The notes beneath the pieces are model-generated. The model was given only the letters and a program-made list of their open reading frames with translations, was not told where the DNA came from and did not search any database. Made by a program: the position numbers and the translations under genes. A DNA stretch of 64,000 nucleotides, taken from NCBI GenBank assembly GCA_020881915.1, contig JAJFPB010000003.1, forward strand, positions 1,116,001-1,180,000, read 5' to 3'. The DNA comes from Paramyrothecium sp. XJ0827. Its lineage: Eukaryota > Ascomycota > Sordariomycetes > Hypocreales > Stachybotryaceae. This document shows positions 22,643 to 33,062 of the stretch, piece by piece; positions within the stretch are counted from its first letter, which is position 1, and each line of letters starts with the position of its first letter.

Positions 22643-23683
22643 ATGGACAAAGGCTACCCCTTTCCCCCGAGGCCAACCTTCATCCCCTCCTGGACAAGAA
22701 CCCCAGTCCCCAACCTCTCCCTCGCCGCCGGCGCCCTCGTCGTCCTCGCTGATCTCCAGACCGTCGCTCAGCGGACCGTCCTGACGGGCGGCTCCTCCTG
22801 GCTCGACGCCCTTGTCCTGGCGCCTGGCCTGCACTGGCAGCAAGCCGCGGACGGCCTTGAGCGGCACTTCCAACAGGATCCGCAGGGTGGGCCGGCGAAA
22901 GCAACGGCGTCCTGCGGCCCCGGGGCGCAAGATGGCTACGAGGTGGGCAATGCCGTCGTGGTGGACTACCTGAGGAAGCTCTGCGCGGATGCGAAGAATG
23001 GCCCGGTTACGCTGGATGTAGACTTGGACAAAGCCAGCGAGACATTGAGAAGACGGTTGAAGAAACTGATCAGCCGACGCCAATGGCAGAAAGGAGCAGC
23101 GAAAGAAACACTCGGTTTTGACTGGTTCAGTCACCTTCTCTACCTGACAGCTCCCCTCCTCACCGTCACCGCTATCATATTCACAATCCTCCTCAAGGAC
23201 TGGTGGGCTCTCGCCTCAATCCTCGCACTCATGCTCGCGCGCATCTTCAACATCTACATCATCAAGCAGCGCTCCCAGCCCATCATTCCTCTACCGCCGC
23301 CGCAGAGCCTCTCTCCCCACACCGACGATCCCATCATAGAGTGCACCGTCGACCTCGGTGACGGCCGGCGCGCTCTCCTCCGCGGCCGCGCCGCCGACCT
23401 GCGTGCCGTCACCGCCCACGCGTGGCTGCGCCGCAAGACGCACGTCGAGGGCTTCTTCGAGGCCGCCGGCAAGCTGCTCGCCTACATGGTCGCCGCCTGC
23501 TCCGGGAACCTCACGCAGGCCGGGTCCATGGTGCTGATGGCCCTGCTGCTCGCGAGCGCGGGCCTGCTGGGCCTGAGCAACGCCCACCTCAAGGGCTTCC
23601 GCATGCACGGGCGGGTGGCGAGGCTCGAGACGCGAGGGGCGGTCGGTAATGGCGGCGCTGCTGAAGTGAGTTCTGACGCCTAA
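22643..23683 (+). CDS. Multi-pass membrane protein of unknown function
   Basis: A single-exon protein of 346 residues. I chose the ATG at 22643, in a good context (tcaccATGG), over 22613, which is not needed for any motif. I recognise no family with a known role. Hydrophobic segments lie at about 20-40 (LSLAAGALVVLADL), 158-178 (LLYLTAPLLTVTAIIFTILL) and 181-202 (WWALASILALMLARIFNIYII). A longer pair lies near 280-320 (LLAYMVAACSGNLTQAGSMVLMALLLASAGLLGLSN). The region before the second segment is basic (RRRLKKLISRRQWQKG). The region between the middle and last segments is a soluble domain (TVDLGDGRRALLRGRAADLRA). The codon use is GC-rich and consistent throughout, which supports coding on this strand over the opposite frame. 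Confidence 0.7.
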   Translation: MDKGYPFPPRPTFIPSWTRTPVPNLSLAAGALVVLADLQTVAQRTVLTGGSSWLDALVLAPGLHWQQAADGLERHFQQDPQGGPAKATASCGPGAQDGYEVGNAVVVDYLRKLCADAKNGPVTLDVDLDKASETLRRRLKKLISRRQWQKGAAKETLGFDWFSHLLYLTAPLLTVTAIIFTILLKDWWALASILALMLARIFNIYIIKQRSQPIIPLPPPQSLSPHTDDPIIECTVDLGDGRRALLRGRAADLRAVTAHAWLRRKTHVEGFFEAAGKLLAYMVAACSGNLTQAGSMVLMALLLASAGLLGLSNAHLKGFRMHGRVARLETRGAVGNGGAAEVSSDA

Positions 23684-24009
23684 CCGCATGGGAGGGGCGA
23701 CATTGTGGTCAATGATACATATAGGATAACGAGACACGCTTATGATGAACATGACTTGCATTTTAAACGAGAACAACACGCTTATTTGTCCCTATCATAA
23801 ACTCCTCGGCTCGTGCCTGGCTCTCACTGTACACTCTCTCCACCTTTTCCTGAAAGCTTGAATGTTTCCCATTGAAGTAATGTCCGGTCCAGAATCCAAA
23901 AATGAAAAGGAAAAGAGGGAAGAAATACAAGACATACGCTAGGCCATTGTGGCGGCAGAAATGGTGATAATCACAAACCACCAGACCCCATAGAATTCGC
24001 CAGGACGAC
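23684..24009. other. Convergent 3' flanks
   Basis: Gap between two converging genes. A minus-strand frame of 72 codons (23763-23981) carries one hydrophobic segment, but it lies in the 3' flank of the minus-strand gene and has no other support. Confidence 0.45.
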
Positions 24010-26554
24010 CTACACGTTGGCTGGCGATTCGTCCTTCACTTCCTTCAGAGGCGTATCTTCCTTCACAACAGGCTCCTCTGCAGCGGGCGCAGCGGGCGCA
24101 GCGGGCGCGGCTGGAGGCGTCCCGGTGGGTACGTTGGCTGGCGGCTGGACAGGTGCCTGAGGCGAGGCTTCAACTGGAGTCTCGGTTGGTGCTTCGATTG
24201 GTGCTTCGATTGGTGCTTCGACTGGTGCTTCGATTGGTGCTTCGACTGGTGCTTCGACTATTGCTTCGACTGGTGCTTCGACTGGTGCTTCGACTGGTGC
24301 TTCGACTGGTGCTTCGGCTGTTGCTTCAGCTGGTGCTTCGGTGGGTGCTTCGGTGTGTGCCTCAACAGGTGCCTCGACGGGTGCCTCGACGGGTGCCTCG
24401 GCTTGCGCAGGTGCTGGTATTTCAGCCGCCTCAGTGGCTGCTTCAAAGCTTTGAGGGGGTTCAGGCTCCGTTGCCGGGGGTTCCAGCGTCGGCTCTTCCT
24501 TGATGACCGCCACCGGTTGGGCCTCCGCGGGTTGGTCCACGGGCTGTTCTGCAGGCGCATCAGGGACTGGCGCTGCTTCCGTTGATTGCGCTGCCGCGCT
24601 TTGCTCTTCAGCTTGAGTCCGACGATCGAGTTCCGCAAGGGCTCCTCCAAGCAGATCAGGCTCCTCTGGGGACGCCGCCACTTCCGGTGCCTCTAGGACG
24701 GGGCTTTGTGCGGGAGCAGGCTCCTCGGCTAGTACCACTGGCTCCGTCGGCAGGGGTTCGGTCGATGTGGGCTCCATGACCATGGGGTCCTCCACAGCAG
24801 GCTCTTCCTTAGGCGGTTCCACGACCGGTTCCTTCAGTGCTGGAGCAAATTCAAATGGTGCAGCAACTTCAGGTTCCCTTGATTCCGGCTCCTTCGCGTC
24901 TACCCCCGAGGCTGTCCCAGCTTCCGAGGGTGCCCCAGACTCCGTAGCAGGGAACGTAACTGAAGCGGAATCGTCAGGCTTGATCGTGTCTTCCGTCATG
25001 ACAGAATCCTGATGCAGTAGAGGCCTGGGCTCGCCCAGCCCCTCAATGTCAGGCTGCGATTCATCCTTCACCACTGATTCAGAATCCGTCAGCTTCTCTG
25101 GCCCCTCCTCCGCCTTCGGAGTTGCGATGTTGCCAACTTGCTCAGGAGGAGGCGGCAACAACGCCTCGTCGGTAGGTGCAGCTAGCGGCGCGAGGTCCCG
25201 CTCCGTAGCTGCTTCAGGGGCCTCTCCAACGATCGTTGAGGGTGGCTCTGCAATGGTTGATGTTGCCGCTGATGGTACAGCGGTCTCAACTTCAGCAATC
25301 TGTGTTTCAGTTTCGGTTTCGGCAATAGGCGCTTCCTGCATGATCTCATCTGCGGTAGGCGGGATCATGACGTTCTTCAGCGGACTGCCTTCCACCTTGA
25401 ACACACCGTCCAGTGGGCCTGTGACTGGAGGGAGATTGAGAAAGCTCGCGTCTACTGCAGGCAAAGCTGGAGCTGCTTCTGGGACTTCTTGGGGTGCAGG
25501 CGGCGCAGTATCAGCGACGTCGGTCATCTCCTCGTCTTCGTCCTTGCCTTCAACATCTTTGGTGCTCTCGCGTTGTTCAGTTTCACCATCGCCATCACCA
25601 TCAGCCTCATTTCCGCCCTCCTCTCCATCGTCACCATCGTCACCGTCATCTCCCTCCTCGTCATCGTCGTCACCGTCGTCGCCATCCGCCATCTCGCTGT
25701 CTTGGTTGGGTGTTCCATCACCCTCTGGTTTGGGTACCTGGACCAACGTTAGCACAACCTGCCTTTCGTTGATGGGAGTTTGAACCTACATTTTCACTTC
25801 CGCCCTCGATTTTGATCGGCGCCGCAGTACCGTCGGTCGGCGGTGCAACACCAGTAACCTCAGGCTGTCCGGGGACGGGACCCTTGATCTTCTTCTTTCC
25901 TCGTCCTGGGCCGGCTTTTGACTTCCGTTTCGGCGGAGGAGGTCGTCGCCTCTGTGGTGGCGGCGCAGGCGGCAGAGTGTCCATCCTAGCAGCCGGAGCA
26001 GGCTCTACCCTTGTAGAAATGATCTCGCCATTGACTGGTTGGCCTTCCACAAGCATGACGTCCTCGGTGTAGGGGTTGCCGGCCGCGTCGATGCGTCTGA
26101 CAGTAGCCCTCGTAACCATCGGCCCTCCCACCTTCTCCTCGACGGTCTTGCTGGCGATGGTGACCGTGTTCTTTCTGCGCTTCGCGAGGTGGGAAACTGC
26201 CGGGGCTTCTACGTTCCGAGGAATCTGCTTCCATAGCTTGACCGTGAACCCTGTTGATGTCGTCTCCTCCTCTTTCTTCTCGGGCTTCTCTGGCAGCGTG
26301 ACTTCTGGGTCGGCTTCCTCTTCCTCGACGGGAGGTGGTCGCTTGTACAGACGTCCTGACCGAGCGGCGCGCAATAACTCTTGGCTGTGAGGGGCGAGCA
26401 GGTTGGCATCTTTTGGCATGCCATGTATCAACTCAATTGCCCAGACGTCGTTTTGCTGTTGCTGGTCCTGCGTCGTCGGCGGTTCGATGCTGATGACCTC
26501 GTGTCGCCATTGTCGCACGGGAAGGCCTATTGAGTGGTCAGAGGGAAGCAACAC
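24010..26554 (-). CDS. Acidic, repeat-rich nuclear-type protein of unknown function (5' end open)
   Basis: Exons 26554-25790 and 25737-24010 join at a phase-0 52-nt intron (..GGSEN|VPKPEGD..), giving more than 830 residues. The N-terminal part looks folded and conserved ([26 protein letters not shown]). It also has a [19 protein letters not shown] block and a strongly basic [20 protein letters not shown] tract that could be a nuclear signal. After the intron come a long Asp/Glu run, a disordered Pro/Glu/Ala region and a tandem [EAPV] array. The true start is not resolved. The frame is open only to 26554, an in-frame stop lies just before, and the nearest good ATG (26701, followed by GTGAGT) would need an upstream exon. 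Function is unknown; chromatin or transcription work is only a guess from the composition. Confidence 0.72.
24181..24405 (-). repeat. 12-bp coding tandem repeat (EAPV units)
   Basis: About 18 imperfect copies of a 12-bp unit (plus-strand form ggtgcttcgact) encode repeated EAPV/EAPT/EAPI tetrapeptides near the C-terminus of the acidic protein. Unit length keeps frame, so copy-number change would not break the gene. Copies differ mainly at third-base and one variable codon, which suggests recent expansion with some drift. Confidence 0.9.
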
Positions 26555-27454
26555 CAGACGATTTTCGTGCTCTGACCTTCAAAGTCGTCATGCTCTGCGA
26601 AGCCGCTACGATTAGCTCGGCGTGTCTGTGAAGCAGCGCAGTCAGCAGAGGTTCGGCAGGCTAATAGGCACACGTCGCGCAATACTCACGCCAGGTGCCA
26701 TTGCGCGGGAGGGTCTGGCTCTGGGCAATCAGACAATTCCAGCTGACAAGAAAAATGGAAGTTGCTTCCTCGGCTATGCACCGTCAAGCTGCACTGATGG
26801 CGACCGTGGGGTAATCCGCAATGCGCCAACTGTTGAGATGCGACGCGCCTCGTGTCTGGAGAATGGCTGGATGGTTTTCGACGGGGGGTCGCACAGTTGG
26901 TGCAAGAGCCAATCACAGGCATTGGGGTTGATGATGTAAGCTCTCCCATTAGCTCACCGAGGCTCACCGAGACGACTTGGCGATGAACTTCGTAGCGCTA
27001 AAGGCGTTTATAGGTAACAAAATCCATGCTGAAGGCAGCTTGGCATTATTCCTACTATGTAGGTTCTGGTAGCACTAGGTATAGAGGTTTGGCCACAACC
27101 TGCATCCAACACTACCTACCATTTCACCCCCATAACGATCATGCTTCCCTCTTTCATGTGTCAACTGAGGCTTTGTGTGTGTTCACGAAGAATGCAATAG
27201 TTCACGGTCTTATGTATGTACAGAATCATGCAAGTGAATTCTTGTTCTTAGAGCAGGGAAGCAATATAGCACTCTAGTTTGGAAGTTGCCTTCCCACAAC
27301 CGACAGCAAAACCGCCACGCCTCGTTTCCCCACCCGCATTGCAGTCCTTTTGAAGAATGATATCCATTATGTTGTACATAGCCGTCGCAGTCTTTTTATC
27401 TGTACATTTGTTTTGTTTCTCATACTTTTTCGACAAGTAGCGCCCGCTATCCAT
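26555..27454. other. Intergenic region, includes missing 5' exon(s) of the acidic protein
   Basis: 26555-26760 probably holds the upstream exon and promoter of the minus-strand acidic protein. A candidate exon ATGGCACCTGGC|GTGAGT starts at 26701 on the minus strand. The rest (26760-27454) shows no gene; it includes the 3' flank of ISD11. Confidence 0.4.
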
Positions 27455-28125
27455 TTAGGTCCAGCTGTTGCGTGGTCAGCCATAATCACCGTAGAATAGT
27501 CCAACGGGTCGTGCAGAACTTACCCAGGCTCCTTTTGTCGGACAGTCGAGCCCTCGCCGCCAGCATCCTTGCCCTGAAGTTCGAGATTAGACAAGAGATT
27601 TGTGAATCGCGCTTTGCTTGGATGACGTACCGATCTACCGCCCTCCACGACTAAGCGATCCATCTGGTAGAAATTGCCGATGACTGTTTGGCGCTGCGCA
27701 ATGCGTCAGTGTCCGATGCAGCAAGATGTCTGCCGTGTCTGATCGTATTGCCGCATACCTTCATCACTTGTAGCTCCTTCAGTCCCTTCTGCACAAGTTC
27801 CTGGACCTTGCGGGGGTCCTCAACCGTCATGCTCTCTCGGAAGGCATCTCTCGTCCGGCGCTTCGCGTACTCTCGAAAACCGTAGGTTGTGAACTGCTCG
27901 CCTTGCCGTAATAGTTGGCGGTACTGTAGAGAACACTCGTGTCAGCTCAAAAGTTCTGCTCCGGGTCGAAGAGAAGCGGGCGCAAACGGCAGTCAAAATT
28001 ATGACTGTAGCATCCCGCTAAGGCGACTTCATCTTTGAGGATCCAGCGGCGTACGCAGGGGTGAGACTCACGAGCGATCGTACTTGCTGCGGCATGTCGC
28101 CCTTCAGAGTGCCGACAACTGACAT
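27455..28125 (-). CDS. ISD11: ISD11 / LYRM4, iron-sulfur cluster assembly subunit
   Basis: Five small exons on the minus strand, 28125-28072, 27923-27759, 27693-27631, 27573-27524 and 27464-27455, with introns of 148, 65, 57 and 59 nt, join in frame to 113 residues. The translation has the LYR-type motif as [10 protein letters not shown], then [19 protein letters not shown], a helix ending LKELQVMK, and [17 protein letters not shown]. This follows yeast Isd11 closely (NFREY, TRxxFR, RQSVIxxxYxxDRLVVE). Isd11 binds and stabilises the cysteine desulfurase Nfs1 in mitochondria, with acyl carrier protein, for Fe-S cluster assembly. The C-terminal tail ending EPGWT depends on a 10-nt last exon. 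Only the long second exon is obvious as an open frame, so automated calls could miss the rest. Confidence 0.9.
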
Positions 28126-28874
28126 TCTGCAGCAATTTGTCGTGGTGCTACGTCAAGAAATCGCCCAGGAATTGTCGCCGCTAGGTCTGATAAGGCCGGG
28201 TCGATGATTCGGACACGGGCGAAGCTAGAGCTCGGTCTTATCGGAGCGGAGAATTGGCTCCTCCGACTCCGACACCCAATCCGCTGAATAATTCGCGTTG
28301 CCAATTCTGCGTGGCGGAGATCGAAGCGGCGAGGCCGAGTGCCCGTTTTACGCATGTAGTGAGTCCCTTTAAAATAAAAATAAGAATAAAAATACAGCTG
28401 GTAGGAGCAGGTCTCGTCATGAAAATTGTGGTTTATTGAGTAATTTATTCTTCGTCATGCAGTGAAGTCCCTGCGATCCGCTCTACACCATTGTCGTCTG
28501 AGACCATTATGACAATGGCTGCTTTTTACACTATGGTGAAACTATCTCAGTCTCCCATTTGCCCACTTAGTTGGCGAGCAAAAATTTCATCCGAGATACT
28601 GTCCAGGTTGCGCCCGACAACTTTCTTCATCACTAGTGCCTAAAGTTCGAGCAATAAACCAAGATTCGTAAGGTGGTGCCCGTAGAGCTAAAGAAGTTTT
28701 ACTTCCTTGATTGGGGCCCTGGCGTTCATTGGTGAAGGTGGGTGTAGGCGCTGAAACTGGCAGCAAGCCAGCAGACTTCTGACTCTATACCTTCATCGCC
28801 GACGGCCTGCTGCCATCAGTAGGAAGCCGCTTGCTGGCGATGAGAACATGTGAGTTCTACTTTGTGAATGGTGC
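28126..28874. other. Intergenic region
   Basis: Promoter side of ISD11 and 3' flank of IPI3. The minus frame 28104-28355 overlaps the ISD11 start and has no domain. No gene seen. Confidence 0.5.
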
Positions 28875-30293
28875 TCAAGACTTTTCCTCAATCAAGGGCT
28901 GCTGCTGTGACAGCGGAACTTTCAGTAGCGGCCTTTGGCTGTCCATAATCTCTGCCAATGATTTTTCAGCTTTCTGCGTTTCCACATCTTCGTCTCCCGC
29001 CGGTGCATCAAACTCGAGCAGGGCCCTTTCAATAGTGCTTGGCGAGAATCCGCTGGCGTTCAACATCTTGCTGAAGTTGGTGTCCTGGCCGAGGTCTGCC
29101 TCTAGTTGCGCATTGAATGTGTACTGGCGCAGATTCTGGTTCGGCTTTACTATGGTTCCAGGTCGAACATGCTGTTTCTCGGGCAGAAGGGGCATGAAAG
29201 TGAGATTTGTGACTGAGGCGTTGAGGTTGGCCAACTCAGTCGGGTGACTGTTGGCGGCAAGGTTCCAGCGCAGGATCTTGCCCTTGGTGTGGCCGGTGAG
29301 CACAGTGGTGCCGTCGTAACTTACAGCAAGACATGAGGCAGGCCCAGCGTCCTCGTCCGCCTTCCCCAGGGGCGCGCTCACCTGCACGACGATGGACGCG
29401 GGCTCGGCACTTCGCGATCCGAGCAGCGGCTTGTCGCCGTACAGCTCGACCAAGAAGGTCGAGCCGTCCTCGGCAGCCGCAAACAGGGCGCGCGCAGTCG
29501 GATCCAGGCTCACGCACAGCGGCGCTGAGGGAAAAAGCAGGGTCCGCAGAACCTCGCCGGATCGATAGTTCCAGACGATGCATGTCTTATCCCTGCTGGC
29601 CGACACGCAGATGGACGTCTCCGGGTTGGCGCTGGCGCCGACGGTGAGGCTGGTGACGGCACCGCGGTGGTTCGAGAGCACCAGGTCCGGCTCGGGCTCG
29701 GAGTGGGCGTCGAGCTCGAGCAGGCGTGCCAATGACCAGACGTTGACGTTGGAGTCCTCTGAGGCTGAGAGGACGTGGTAGGCCGTGGCGACGAGGCAGG
29801 TCACAGCTTGCACATGGCACGGCGGCGTTGTGACGTGTCGGCCTGTGCATGTCTATGTCTCATGCATCAGCGAGTTGTCCTCTTCATTTACTTGCTTGCA
29901 CCCCCCACAGAAAAACTCGCGGGCCACCTGAGCGCAGAAGCAAAAGCAAAAACTCACCTCCCACAGGATCAACCTGCCCTCGGCGGTACCCAGGATCAAC
30001 ACCTCCCCCACAAGGGTCAAACTTCTGATCCTTTCTGAAAAGGCCACAAAAGCCTCCTGGTTGCCTCGCTGCCTTGAGTAGACGTGCACGTGTGCTTTCT
30101 GGTCCTGCGCGGTGAAGACGTGGGTGTCGCTCACGGCAAGGCAGTTGGGAGGCGCCGTGCTCTTTTTGAAGGTGCCCTTGACCGCGTAGGCTGGCGTGAG
30201 CGTCTGTGTGTAAATTCCAATGTCCTTGGAGATGGCCGTGTTTGCCGTGAGCGGCGGCCCACACACCGCAGAGATGAAGTCCTCGGAGAGCAT
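28875..30293 (-). CDS. IPI3: IPI3-like WD40 protein, pre-rRNA processing
   Basis: Two exons, 30293-29958 and 29852-28875 (105-nt phase-0 intron), encode 437 residues. It is a WD40 protein with repeat-closing motifs VNVWSL, CIVWNY and ILRWNL, plus weaker earlier blades (IRSLTLVGEVLILGTAEGRLILWE). The N-terminus MLSEDFISAVCGPP, the junction WE|TCTGRHVTTPPCHVQAVTCL and the charged C-terminal tail match fungal Ipi3 (WDR18 in animals). With Ipi1 and Rix1 (and Rea1) it works on pre-60S particles in ITS2 removal. The exon-2 start at TAG|ACATGC keeps frame; the nearer CAG does not. Confidence rests on the N-terminal and junction blocks, since WD40 alone is unspecific. Confidence 0.82.
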
Positions 30294-33062
30294 GGCTGCT
30301 GGTGAGAGTGGTTGTCAGAAAAAGTCAAGGACAGGTGAGCCGGTTAGGTGCAGCAGGATATGCGGCGAGCGTCAATGAGCGAGCGCGTTCTCCGGGCCTA
30401 GGAAATGATTAAGCTCGGTCAATTGCTCTTGTTTCTTCGTGAAGCACAGGGTTCAGATGCAATATTTCATCGTGGCTTGGCTCAAGCCCAAGTCTTGTGC
30501 AAATCCATGATCGCCTGCAAAAGAAATTTGATGTGTCGTGTAGGCAAGGTACCTTAGCTCGCGCCTTGAAAAATTGACAGGGACCAAATCGCTGTAGGCT
30601 GGACGCACAGTAGGTAGTTTCTAGCGGTGCCTACTACCTTAGCCACTTGTGTTCGTTTACCTTCCGGGTCCGCTAATAAAGGCTCCTTACTTTAGTGGGC
30701 TACAGATCAGAGCCCAATAGGATCCCTCCAATTCTTCTACTAGCATTCCATGAACTATTACACTGGGCGACTAAATCATTTGATGAGATCAGGCGAATTC
30801 AGTACTGCTATATGAACTTACATATTGGGGAATTCTTTCACCTGCAACTCCTCTGAATCTTGATATACCACCGTAAACCAACTCAATTAGGATGTCTATG
30901 GAATTTACTGATAAAAGCTTGTCGCCGCCTGTCAATTCCGTTGAGCTGGCTACCCTATTGTGATATACCAAGTAGCAGCCAAGGGACAACGACACCAATT
31001 AAATGCCACTGCGTTGCTTTTTCTTTTTAGATCAGCAGGGTTTCAGCAGACAGTGCCAAGGAAATAAAAGGATTTGCGTCCGCGTGGGATGTGCAAGGAC
31101 TTTCATTTTATTGGGATAAGTTCGGAAATCTGCCAATAGTTGTGTTAAATATTGCAAGTCAGCAAACTTCACACTACACCAAAAGATAGCGCGGGAAGAT
31201 CTCAAGTGGCTGCAACGGTGTTACAGCTAACTTGATCAAACTTGTACTGGTGCACATGGTAGCGGGACAAAGGTGCGGCAACATCCATCACATGACGGAA
31301 CAACAACAGACGGCGTGCGAAGGCTTCCATGTGCAAGACCAGAATATTCCGCCTCCTTGCGTCCGCGCTGAGGGTTGAGATTGAGGAGCCAGAGGCACAG
31401 CAAGCGTGCATTCGCACTGCAAACACTTTTCACATGCGACCAGGTTGCATACATAAAAATGGTGCATCCGAGTCGTTCAAGAACATGCATGCATTAGCCC
31501 TATCGGCCAGTCTCCCATTACTCGCACTCGTCATGCATTGCCGAGAGGATCGACGCAGCCATGTCCCTTGCTTGCCTTTGAAAAACACCATTATCTCCCA
31601 GGGGGGTCTGCCGTCCTGGCATGGCAGTATCATGGCAAGGGCATCCAATTCCTCGACAATGTCGATAGCGTCATGCTCGCCAAGACATCTACGACGACGT
31701 GGGCCGTAGGTAGTTCCATCTGCCTCGATCCCCCGACTCTCCCTTCACGATCATCACCCACCACCCTTTGACTAGCCGCGATGCGCCGTCTCTTGCTGGC
31801 GCTGGGCTAGCTAGCATCAGCCATCTCCTCTCCCGACCCGCCTCCCGCGAGTTACATTTGGTTTCAGCCACGGCATGGTCTTGGACGTTGCACAACCTCT
31901 CGTTTCCAAACTTCTGTGTCACTGTGTCATCCCCACACACTCTTACCTCTACCACTGCCTTTAATCACTAGACTAGTACCCTCTCCCCTGCCGAATACAC
32001 CCACTGTCCACACATGCATGCTGAGCGGGCCTCATCCACCACCCCCGGATGCATCATGTTTCTCCCCTGCCCTCGCTCGGCCTCAGGAGAGACGGACCTG
32101 CGGGTGTCCGGACGACCGAGCATCCTTTCATTAGCACAATCTCGCTCTTCCGCCGCCACTTGAGCACAGTTGTGTTTCTTTAGCAGCTCATGTCCAGCTC
32201 GTGCTACAGTGCCCTCCCACGACACAAAGGCATTCGCGATTCAATTGGTTCCGCGTCACCCGTGTGCTGGCCGTGGTGTGTGTTTATGTTCCAGCAGGGA
32301 AGCGTCATGCTCGGAGCTTTGACCTCTGGCACCTGTCGTGCTGTTACTTTTCACGCCTGAGCCGCTGCCGTCAACTCGGGCTAACGTGCGCCTCCGTGCG
32401 TCCTTCACTAGGCCGGGTTCGAGGCTACAATTTGCTTTTGCGCCGTGTCTTGGTGCTTACTATTTTTGGGCAAACGCGGTTGGCTTGCTTTTCTCCTGTG
32501 CTCCCACAGGCGCCTTCGAGAAGCCATCGCCATGCAAGTCCCTCATGGCTTCGCTAGCCCCCCTCAAGGCCGTACGCTACGCCCAGGTCTCTCCCTGCCG
32601 GGGACGATGGTACAGCAGCAGCCCTCTTGGCACAGGAGCAATCTTTCTTGTCTCGAGGGTGTAGAGGCTGGCGCCGTCCTTTGTTTTGCCTCTTCGGTTG
32701 ATCATCGTTGCGCAACATGAAAGCCATCCATCCCTTGTTTCTGTTTCAGACCTCTCGCTTTCTTCCACTAGTTCCATGACCGCCCACGCTGTCTTGCTTC
32801 GGCCAGAGGCTGGCAGCTCCCTCTTCCCAGGGCGAAGGTGAATGTTGGCCGCGTACTTGCGCGACACTCTGCCTCCTGCTTCTGCAATCGTGCATCTCTG
32901 CTTGCTCGTATGAAGCAAGCCAACCCTGCCTTCACAACGTCCCTCCTCCCTCCTTGTTTGTTCGCGACGTCTGATTCGAGTTCCGTTGTTTAAGTCGACC
33001 AGCGACCCCTCAGATCTACTATCAACAGCCCAAGCACATAGCTGAAGCGAGTTTCATCTAGT
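30294..33062. other. Long gene-free stretch; pyrimidine-rich leader of next gene
   Basis: No gene supported over 2.8 kb. From about 31,900 the plus strand becomes C/T-rich with many short upstream frames (for example 32201-32557 and 32338-32664), as in long 5' leaders of fungal regulatory genes. 30,300-31,200 is AT-richer and shows nothing. Confidence 0.5.

Noticed and set aside
22298..23134. 278-codon minus frame opposite the membrane-protein gene
   Set aside because: The plus strand has a better start context, membrane segments and consistent GC-rich third positions; the minus frame is its shadow.
23763..23981. 72-codon minus frame with one hydrophobic segment
   Set aside because: It lies in the 3' flank of the acidic-protein gene, has no promoter-like or conserved feature, and its hydrophobic run can arise by chance in T-rich DNA.
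25046..25783. 245-codon plus frame opposite the acidic protein
   Set aside because: Ser-rich low-complexity mirror of an acidic/Pro-rich coding strand; no independent signal.
32201..32918. Frames in the pyrimidine-rich leader region
   Set aside because: Composition-driven open frames without domains; at most upstream leader ORFs.
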